Shown: positions 54,745-61,085 of the stretch, piece after piece
Layout: every line of letters starts with the position of its first letter
Numbering within the stretch: the first letter of the stretch is position 1
Assembly: GCA_022826155.1 (NCBI GenBank)
Contig: JAJDVL010000037.1
Span: forward strand, 1 to 64,000
DNA length: 64,000 nt
Direction: 5' to 3'
From: Prochlorococcaceae cyanobacterium jk18x22bins.40
Lineage (GTDB): Bacteria; Cyanobacteriota; Cyanobacteriia; PCC-6307; Cyanobiaceae
Made by a program: the position numbers and the translations under genes
The notes under the pieces: generated by a model
Seen by the model: the letters and a program-made list of their open reading frames with translations, nothing else
The model's database searches: none
Told to the model about the DNA's origin: nothing

Positions 54745-55122
54745 ATGTCCTCATCGTCAGCTTCTCCAGCCCCTGCCGCCGATCCCCTTGGCGCCTACGC
54801 CATCGTCGAAGCCTGTGGCAAGCAGTTTTGGCTCCAACCTGGGCGCTACTACGACCTGGACCGTCTTGATGCCGCCGTGGACGACACCTTGCAACTGGAT
54901 CAGGTGCTCATGGTGCGCTCCGGCGCCGGGATCACTGTGGGGACCCCCTACGTGGAGGGGGGGCAGATCAACCTGACGGTTCTGGCCCATCGTCGTGGCC
55001 CCAAACTAATTGTCTACAAGATGCGCCGCAAGAAGAAAACCCGCAGCAAGCGTGGCCATCGTCAGTCCCTCACCCGCGTGCGAGTGGACTCCATTACCGT
55101 GGCGGGTCAGCCCCTGGCCTGA
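54745..55122 (+). CDS. rplU: 50S ribosomal protein L21
   Basis: L21 (125 residues) binds 23S rRNA in the large subunit. A Ser/Ala/Pro-rich head ([14 protein letters not shown]) precedes [40 protein letters not shown] and [14 protein letters not shown], the standard core. The ATG at 54745 is the first after the divergent promoter region shared with kaiA. rpmA follows after 41 bases. Confidence 0.95.
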   Translation: MSSSSASPAPAADPLGAYAIVEACGKQFWLQPGRYYDLDRLDAAVDDTLQLDQVLMVRSGAGITVGTPYVEGGQINLTVLAHRRGPKLIVYKMRRKKKTRSKRGHRQSLTRVRVDSITVAGQPLA

Positions 55123-55163
55123 GATCATCTCCCAACCTTCCTTCCCTCCCCTTTTGCAGTTCC

Positions 55164-55427
55164 ATGGCCCACAAGAAAGGTACCGGCTCCACTCGCAACG
55201 GCCGGGATTCCAACGCCAAGCGCCTTGGCGTCAAGCGTTACGGCGGTGAGCGGGTCCATGCAGGATCCATCCTGATCCGCCAGCGGGGCACAGCCATCCT
55301 TCCCGGCAACAACGTGGGTCGCGGCCGGGACGACACCCTCTTTGCCCTGGTGGACGGCATCGTGGGCTTCCAGACCATTCGCCGCAGAGGCACCTGCCGC
55401 AAACGGATTCAGGTGGTGCCGGCTTAG
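55164..55427 (+). CDS. rpmA: 50S ribosomal protein L27
   Basis: L27 (87 residues) sits near the peptidyl transferase centre. It has the classic [20 protein letters not shown], then [20 protein letters not shown]. It forms the usual rplU-rpmA operon. The stop overlaps the end of the convergent transporter gene by four bases. Confidence 0.97.
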   Translation: MAHKKGTGSTRNGRDSNAKRLGVKRYGGERVHAGSILIRQRGTAILPGNNVGRGRDDTLFALVDGIVGFQTIRRRGTCRKRIQVVPA

Positions 55428-56215
55428 GATCCGGACCCAACACCCCCCTCACCGGCACTGATGGTCCCCAACTCCTGCCCCTGCCCCGGGATGGCCAGAT
55501 AACGCCGCAGCCAGCCCACCAGCCAATAGAAGGGCAAGGTGTCCGCCAGGGCGCAGAGGAATTTGAAGATATAGCCGCTCAGGATGAGCCCACCCAATTG
55601 GGGCAGGACGGGCTGGCTGGCCTCCAGGGGCAGCACGTCGCTGCTCAGGTGGGTGACGATGATCACGGCGCTGGTGTCCACAAGCTGGCTCACCATGGTG
55701 GAGCCGTTGTTGCGGAGCCAGAGGTAACGACCACGGGTGAGGCGTTTCCAGGCGTGGAAGATCCGCACGTCCGTGAACTGGGCCGCCAGATAGGCCACCA
55801 TGGAGGCCATGACGGTGCCCACCGTCAGCCGCCGCAACTCAAAAAACAGGGGCTGGCGACCTGCCGCGTCCACAGCGGGCAAGCCGGTGGCGGGGTCCAT
55901 CTGCTCAAATCCCGGCAGCACGCCCCCAAGCCACACCACCAGCAGAATCCAGAGATTCACCAGCAGACCCACCCACACAAGCTGGGCGGCGCGCCGTTCT
56001 CCCCAGATCTCGCTAATGACGTCCGTGCAGAGGAAGGTGACGGGATAGGGGAGAACCCCCATCGTCACCACAATGGGGAAGGGTCCAATCTGGCCCAGAT
56101 TGATAAAACGGCTCAGCCCCAGCACGTTCAGCAGGCTCATACTGCCAAGAAAAAAGCCCGCCAATACCAGAAACGCCAGTTCGCGGCGGGCATTCAACTG
56201 CTTGAGGGACGGCAT
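55424..56215 (-). CDS. Queuosine precursor transporter, YhhQ/VUT family
   Basis: This 263-residue membrane protein has about six helices. The family signatures are [20 protein letters not shown] with [17 protein letters not shown], then the late [20 protein letters not shown] and [22 protein letters not shown]. YhhQ-family proteins import queuosine precursors (preQ0/preQ1) for tRNA modification; that substrate is inferred here from the family. The ATG at 56215 precedes the first helix. It is divergent from truB and convergent with rpmA. Confidence 0.86.
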   Translation of the reverse strand: MPSLKQLNARRELAFLVLAGFFLGSMSLLNVLGLSRFINLGQIGPFPIVVTMGVLPYPVTFLCTDVISEIWGERRAAQLVWVGLLVNLWILLVVWLGGVLPGFEQMDPATGLPAVDAAGRQPLFFELRRLTVGTVMASMVAYLAAQFTDVRIFHAWKRLTRGRYLWLRNNGSTMVSQLVDTSAVIIVTHLSSDVLPLEASQPVLPQLGGLILSGYIFKFLCALADTLPFYWLVGWLRRYLAIPGQGQELGTISAGEGGVGSGS

Positions 56216-56281
56216 AACGTGGAGAGGGGAGCAGTGCTCCAGCCAAATTTAGGCGGCGGCAATGCTAAAACCAGAAGCGCC

Positions 56282-57169
56282 ATGGCCAGCCTGAGCGGTT
56301 TTCTCATCCTTGATAAGCCTGCGGGGCGCACCTCCCACGACTGCGTGTCCCTGCTGCGGCAATGCCTGGGGCTGCGGCGCATTGGTCACGGGGGCACCCT
56401 GGATCCGGGGGCAACCGGTGTCCTGCCCATGGCCGTGGGCAACGCCACCCGCCTCCTGCCCTACCTTAATGGCGACAAGGCCTACAGGGGAACCATAATC
56501 CTGGGCTTATGCACCAGCACCGACGACCTCTCTGGCGCTGTCTTGCAGCAGCGGCCTGTCCCTGGGTTGAGTGCGGTGGACCTGGAGCAGGTCCTGGCCA
56601 GCTTCCGTGGCGCCATTCGCCAGCGCCCACCGGCTGTCTCTGCCGTCCGGGTGAATGGTGAGCGCCTGTATAAGAAAGCCAGACAGGGTGAGGTAGCAGC
56701 GGCTCCGGAACGTCAGGTGACGGTCCATGCTCTGGAACTGTGCGACTGGAATCCTCCCCAACTCACGATCCAGGTGCGTTGCAGCGCCGGCACCTACATC
56801 CGCTCCATCGCCCGTGATCTGGGGGAAGCCTTGGGTTGTGGCGGCACCTTGGCCGACCTGCGCCGCACCGAGGCCCTGGGGTTCGACTTGGAGCAGACCA
56901 CCACCATCCCCCAACTGCAAGCCCATCCGGCCCCCGCAACTCTGGTGCAGGATCCCCGACCGTCCCTGTTGGCCCTCTATCCCCACCACCAGCTCAGCCC
57001 GGAGGAGCACAGCCGCTGGCGCTGTGGCCAGATGCTCCCCATGTCCACCGCCCTGCCGGTGGGGCAAGTGGTGGTGGCGCTGAACCCCACCGGCGCCCTG
57101 GCGGGGATGGCCATCATCCGGTCATCCGGACAACTGCAACCCAGGCTGGTTTTGGATCCCCGGACTTGA
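56282..57169 (+). CDS. truB: tRNA pseudouridine(55) synthase
   Basis: TruB (295 residues) makes the pseudouridine of the T loop in all tRNAs. FLILDKPAGRTSHDCVSLLR opens it, with the catalytic Asp41 in GHGGTLDPGATGVLP, and PPAVSAVRVNGERLYKKARQG and CSAGTYIRSIARDLGEALG follow. The frame extends far upstream without homology. ATG 56282 gives the normal N-terminus. The C-terminal PUA-like part (GQVVVALNPTGALAG) is present. Confidence 0.95.
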   Translation: MASLSGFLILDKPAGRTSHDCVSLLRQCLGLRRIGHGGTLDPGATGVLPMAVGNATRLLPYLNGDKAYRGTIILGLCTSTDDLSGAVLQQRPVPGLSAVDLEQVLASFRGAIRQRPPAVSAVRVNGERLYKKARQGEVAAAPERQVTVHALELCDWNPPQLTIQVRCSAGTYIRSIARDLGEALGCGGTLADLRRTEALGFDLEQTTTIPQLQAHPAPATLVQDPRPSLLALYPHHQLSPEEHSRWRCGQMLPMSTALPVGQVVVALNPTGALAGMAIIRSSGQLQPRLVLDPRT

Positions 57170-57206
57170 GGGCGGCAAGCTGGAGCAAGCGCCCTCCAGA
57201 TCTCCC

Positions 57207-57563
57207 ATGCCCTGGTACGTCAAAACCGAACTGTTTTGTGCTCCTGCCCAGGACATGGGAGAGCACCTGGCCGCCCATCGCCGCTGGGTGCAGCAGCAAC
57301 AGCAGCAAGGCCGGGTCATGGTGAGTGGCTATCTGGTGGACGGCCATGGTCAACCAGGGGGCGGTGGGCTGCTGATTCTGGAAGCAGACAACCATGGGGC
57401 AGCCCTGGCCTTGATCCAGCAGGACCCCATGATCCTCTCCGGTTGCGTGGAATGGCGATTGCAGGGGTGGATCCCCGTGGTGGGGGACTTGTCTTTTCAG
57501 GACAATCCCTGTTCACCTGTGACCGGCAATGCCAACCACTGCGACAATTCAGCAGCAAATTGA
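57207..57563 (+). CDS. YciI-like (YCII-related domain) protein
   Basis: This 118-residue protein begins MPWYVKTELFCAPAQDMGEH, then LAAHRRWVQQQQQQGRVMVSG. The pattern, an N-terminal strand, a helix with the conserved His, and DNHGAALALIQQDPM, matches the ferredoxin-like YciI fold. Members are small dimeric proteins of mostly unknown activity. A poly-Gln run of six lies in the first helix. It follows truB by 37 bases. The 158 bases after it (57564-57721) hold no gene I can support. Confidence 0.72.
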   Translation: MPWYVKTELFCAPAQDMGEHLAAHRRWVQQQQQQGRVMVSGYLVDGHGQPGGGGLLILEADNHGAALALIQQDPMILSGCVEWRLQGWIPVVGDLSFQDNPCSPVTGNANHCDNSAAN

Positions 57564-57721
57564 CGGCCTGAACACAGATACATACCACTTCTACATGACA
57601 GAGCGAGACATGGAAAGAGCTTATCGAGCCTGTTGTTATGGAGATGGTTTGCCATTGGCAACCATCAACAGTTCTTTGAGTTGCTCATAAACAACTTCAG
57701 CCCAGCTTTTCGTTCAAGGCT

Positions 57722-58726
57722 CTAACCCTCCCGTAACCATAGGGCAGCATCAGGAGCGTGATAGGTGAGGATCAAGTCCGCACCGGCGCGACGGAAGCAG
57801 AGCAGGGTTTCCAGCACCACGGGGCGCTCTTCAATCCAGCCCCGCTCTGCCGCGGCTTTCACCATGGCGTATTCACCGCTCACGTTGTAGGCGGCAATGG
57901 GCAGGGTGCTGTCGTCCCGCAGCTTGGCCACAATATCCAGATAGGCCAGGCCGGGTTTGACCATGAGAATATCAGCCCCCTCTCCTTCGTCCAGATCCGC
58001 CTCGATGAGGGCCTCCCTGCTGTTGGCCGGATCCATCTGGTAAGTGGCCTTGTTGATGGGGATGGGTTTATCGTCGCTGGCGCGGGGGGCGGAATCCAGG
58101 GCATCCCGGAAGGGACCGTAATAGGCGGAGGAGTACTTGGCGGTGTAGGAGATGATGGCCACGTCCGTGAAGCCATGGTCGTCCAGGGTGGTGCGGATGG
58201 CTTCCACCCGGCCGTCCATCATGTCGCTGGGGCCAATGAGATCCGCGCCGGCGCGAGCCTGGGCCAGGGCCTGCTGGCAGAGAATCTCCACCGTCTCGTC
58301 GTTGAGAACAACTCCGTGGGGGCTCACGATGCCGTCGTGACCGTCACTGGAGTAGGGATCCAGGGCCACGTCGGTCATGATCGCCATGTGGGGATGTTCC
58401 GCCTTGAGGCGGCGGATGGCGCGGGGGATCAAGCCGCCTTCGTTGAAGCACTCGGCGCCGTCCTCACTTTTGAGGCCGTCGGCCACCTTGGGGAACAGCA
58501 CCACACAGCGGATCCCCAAGTCCCAGGCGCGGCCCACCTCGTCCCCCAGGGCGTCCAGACACCAGCGCTGGCAGCCGGGCATGGAGCCAATGGGCTCGTT
58601 CCGGGCCCCTTCATGGACGAAGAGAGGGTAGATCAGATCCGTGGCCTGCAGAGAGGTCTGGCGCACCATGGCCCGCAGGGCAGGCGTGCGCCGCAGACGG
58701 CGGGGGCGGTGCAGCAGGTCCAGCAT
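57722..58726 (-). CDS. hemB: Delta-aminolevulinic acid dehydratase (porphobilinogen synthase)
   Basis: HemB (334 residues) condenses two 5-aminolevulinates to porphobilinogen, feeding chlorophyll, heme and phycobilin synthesis. RRTPALRAMVRQT, the metal-site region DVALDPYSSDGHDG (the Asp-rich, magnesium-type form lacking the zinc cysteines), TAKYSSAYYGPFRDA and the Schiff-base lysine of MVKPGLAYLD are visible. The start is ATG at 58726. It lies upstream of no obvious operon partner; the DnaJ-domain gene precedes it on the same strand by 68 bases. Confidence 0.96.
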   Translation of the reverse strand: MLDLLHRPRRLRRTPALRAMVRQTSLQATDLIYPLFVHEGARNEPIGSMPGCQRWCLDALGDEVGRAWDLGIRCVVLFPKVADGLKSEDGAECFNEGGLIPRAIRRLKAEHPHMAIMTDVALDPYSSDGHDGIVSPHGVVLNDETVEILCQQALAQARAGADLIGPSDMMDGRVEAIRTTLDDHGFTDVAIISYTAKYSSAYYGPFRDALDSAPRASDDKPIPINKATYQMDPANSREALIEADLDEGEGADILMVKPGLAYLDIVAKLRDDSTLPIAAYNVSGEYAMVKAAAERGWIEERPVVLETLLCFRRAGADLILTYHAPDAALWLREG

Positions 58727-58794
58727 GGAGAGGCAAAAACTTTGGTGATCCTACGAAACTCCCTGCAGTCCCCGGCCTCCCGCCTTGAACCTTG

Positions 58795-59772
58795 CTACAA
58801 AGGCTTGGGGAGCAGGGCCTGCCGGGCCATGGCCTCCCGGAGGGAGCCGGTTCGGCAGGCTGCCCATTGCCGCAACAGGGCCAACTCCTGGGGGGACGGA
58901 GCCTGGGGCACATGGATCACAACCGTGAACAGAAGATCCTTGCGGCCGTCGGGGGACGGCCATCCCTGGCCTTGCAGCCGGAGGCTTTGCCCCGGCTGAA
59001 TGCCGGCCGGAACCATGACCGTGGCTGTGCCCGTGGGCGTGGGCACCGCAATCTCGCCCCCCAGCACGGCCTCGTCCAATCCCAGCACCAGATCGGCCCT
59101 TAACTGGTCCCCCTCCAACCGCCACACGGGATGAGGTTTGAATTGAACCTTGAGGTAAAGGTCCCCACGGCGCCCTGTGCCCGGCTGGAGGTTGCCTTTG
59201 CCTTTGAGGCGCAGGCGGGTGGCGGGAAGAATACCGGCCGGAATGCGCACCTGCACGGATTCCTGGTTCTTGCCCAGGGTGCGCACAGCAAGGGTGCGCT
59301 CACAACCATGGAGGGCCTCGGCAAAGGAAATCTCCAGAGCGGTTTCCGCATCCAGGTCCGGGGCGTTGGCGCGGGAGCGGGGGCGGCCGCTTCGGGGAAA
59401 ACCACTGGCGCTGAAGCCGCCGGGGATGTTCCCCTCCCCGAAGCGGCCCAGCAGGTCGTTGATGAATTCATCAAAATTGCCGTAGTTCTGAAAATCCATC
59501 TCCACCCCTGGGCCACCGCTGGCCTGGCCACGGCCACCGCTCCAGAAGCGGCCAAACTGCTCGTACCGGCGCCGCTTCTCCGGGTCACTGAGCACTTCGT
59601 AGGCTTCGTTAATTTCCTTGAAGCGCGCCTCCGCCGCCTTGTCGTTGGGCCTCACGTCCGGATGATGTTGCCGCGCCAAGCGACGAAACGCCTGCTTGAT
59701 GGTGGCCTGATCCGCACCCCTGGGCACCTGGAGGACGTTCCAGTAGTCCTTGTATCCGCCGCTCCGCGCCAT
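58795..59772 (-). CDS. DnaJ-domain co-chaperone, CbpA-like
   Basis: This 325-residue J protein has an N-terminal J domain (DYWNVLQVPRGADQATIKQAF, with HPD in ARQHHPDVRPND). A Gly-rich linker with GVEMDFQNYGNFDEFIND and two C-terminal beta-sandwich substrate-binding domains (IPAGILPATRLRLKGKGN and PTGTATVMVPAGIQPGQSLR) follow. The Cys-rich zinc domain of DnaJ is absent, as in CbpA and class B J proteins. It stimulates a DnaK in folding or stress. The start is ATG at 59772. Confidence 0.9.
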   Translation of the reverse strand: MARSGGYKDYWNVLQVPRGADQATIKQAFRRLARQHHPDVRPNDKAAEARFKEINEAYEVLSDPEKRRRYEQFGRFWSGGRGQASGGPGVEMDFQNYGNFDEFINDLLGRFGEGNIPGGFSASGFPRSGRPRSRANAPDLDAETALEISFAEALHGCERTLAVRTLGKNQESVQVRIPAGILPATRLRLKGKGNLQPGTGRRGDLYLKVQFKPHPVWRLEGDQLRADLVLGLDEAVLGGEIAVPTPTGTATVMVPAGIQPGQSLRLQGQGWPSPDGRKDLLFTVVIHVPQAPSPQELALLRQWAACRTGSLREAMARQALLPKPL

Positions 59773-59804
59773 GCTGGGAAAGGGTTGGAAGAAGGGGCCT
59801 CCCA

Positions 59805-60060
59805 GCCCCCATGGGTCATTTTGCTGATAAGGCTGACCTCACCCCATCTCCCTTGGGCTCAGGCGGCAACAGGGGCGGCCTGGCGAGAGAAACGAACGAT
59901 GTTGTTCGCTGTTACGAAATTGCTCTGACCGAGCAGGCTTCAGTCACCCTCCTCATGCCCCGTCGAAACCATTGCAGCCCCGTGAAAAGTGGAGCTGAGC
60001 GGAATCGAACCGCTGTCCGAAACACTGGTGTGAGCCACCTAGTTCACGGCATGTGAACCC
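59805..60060 (-). ncRNA. ssrA: Circularly permuted (two-piece) tmRNA gene
   Basis: The acceptor piece (60060-59990) comes first. It contains the T arm GCGGTTCGATTCCGC and ends CAGCTCCA. After eight bases the coding piece starts at 59981 with GGGGCTGCAATGGTTTCGAC. GGGGCTG pairs with CAGCTCC to form the tRNA-like acceptor stem. The resume codon GCG is at 59909-59907 and the tag frame ends with TGA at 59861-59859, giving ANNIVRFSRQAAPVAA. This tag is the marine Synechococcus type. CCA is not encoded. The 3' limit of the coding piece is approximate. Trans-translation rescues stalled ribosomes. Confidence 0.9.
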
Positions 60061-60085
60061 TTTTAACGTAGCACAAGCACCATGG

Positions 60086-60490
60086 TCACCGTCCCGCAAT
60101 CAGGCGTGCGGCCTTGACGAGGCCCGCCCTGGTCTTCACCAGGTAAGGCCCTTGCAGCAGGACGTCGGCCACCCGCAGGGCGATCCCGGCCAGGGCAAGA
60201 TCCAGCACACCCATGGCCAGCAGGGCGGGAATCAGACCCCAGCCCAGGCCTCGCACCAGCCATGCCAACAGGGCGCCGCTGGCCAGCAGGAAGCTGGTGG
60301 CCAGCAGCCCCAGGCCCATCCCCAACAGCAACACCCCACCGACGAGGCGGCGGCGGTCCCGGCTCACCTCCTGCAAGGCCATGCGCAGATGCACGTCCAC
60401 CAGGCTGGCCAGCAGCAACACCATGCGCTCCAGGGGATGCCGTGGGCCGCGTCCCTGGCGGGAACCGGGCGGGTGAGGTGGGGACGCCAT
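60086..60490 (-). CDS. Holin-X/DUF1469-like membrane protein
   Basis: This 134-residue protein has a basic, Pro-rich head, an amphipathic helix (LASLVDVHLRMALQEVSRDR) and two adjacent transmembrane helices (LVGGVLLLGMGLGLLATSFL and WGLIPALLAMGVLDLALAGI). This is the pattern of the Holin-X/DUF1469 family, found in many chromosomes unrelated to phage. The function is unknown; an envelope-stress or membrane role is often inferred. The ATG at 60490 shares a base with the preceding stop (TGATG), so it is coupled to the gene upstream. Confidence 0.7.
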   Translation of the reverse strand: MASPPHPPGSRQGRGPRHPLERMVLLLASLVDVHLRMALQEVSRDRRRLVGGVLLLGMGLGLLATSFLLASGALLAWLVRGLGWGLIPALLAMGVLDLALAGIALRVADVLLQGPYLVKTRAGLVKAARLIAGR

Positions 60491-60981
60491 CACTGTTGCC
60501 GACGGCTGCTGCCCAGCAGGAGCCCGGTGACCAGGCCCGCAAGAACAGCGACGGAAAGGCTCAACAGAGGCTGTTGCCGGATGCTGCGCTTGAGGCGGGG
60601 AGCCAGGTCCCGACGCAACTCGTCAACAAGGGTGTCCAGCCGTTCTTCCAGGGGATGAAGCATTTCGTCCCATTCCTTGGGAGTCTCCCTGAGCCGTCCC
60701 ACGTGGTTCACCAACTCCAGAAGCTGGGCCCGGACGATGGTCCGCGTGTGGGACGTCCGGCTGGCAATGAGTTGCACCAGCTCCTCCAGGCTGCCGCGGG
60801 TGGCCTCCCAATGTTCACGGGCAATCTCGGGCCATTCCTGCTGCAGCAGGGGCAACAGGGCCTGGAAATGCTCCCGCAGCGGATCCCCTGTGGCGCCGTC
60901 GATTGCAGCGTGACCCTCCTGGGCCTGGTCGGCGGGAGACGGGTCGTTGGACTGGTCGTTTGCAGGCGACGACATTGCCAT
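60490..60981 (-). CDS. DUF883-like helical protein with C-terminal membrane anchor
   Basis: This 163-residue protein has a Ser/Asp/Ala-rich head and a long helical middle (about residues 30-125, LREHFQALLPLLQQEWPEIA and LHPLEERLDTLVDELRRDL). A single C-terminal helix (LLSLSVAVLAGLVTGLLLG) ending in SSRRQQ follows. That layout resembles the DUF883/ElaB-YqjD group of ribosome- or membrane-associated proteins. It pairs with the Holin-X-like gene downstream, as such genes often do. I chose the ATG at 60981; a GTG at 60996 or ATG at 60975 is possible. Confidence 0.6.
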   Translation of the reverse strand: MAMSSPANDQSNDPSPADQAQEGHAAIDGATGDPLREHFQALLPLLQQEWPEIAREHWEATRGSLEELVQLIASRTSHTRTIVRAQLLELVNHVGRLRETPKEWDEMLHPLEERLDTLVDELRRDLAPRLKRSIRQQPLLSLSVAVLAGLVTGLLLGSSRRQQ

Positions 60982-61085
60982 GGGCAGAATGACCACACCT
61001 TAAATCCTCCAGCAATCCCCCCGGCCTGGCTTGTTGTTGCCGGATCAGCACCTTATGGTTTTTCTACGGGTAGATCTGGTCGTCA

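Noticed and set aside
57594-57689. 31-codon frame between the YciI-like gene and hemB
   Set aside because: Too short to support and without a ribosome-binding site or recognisable sequence.
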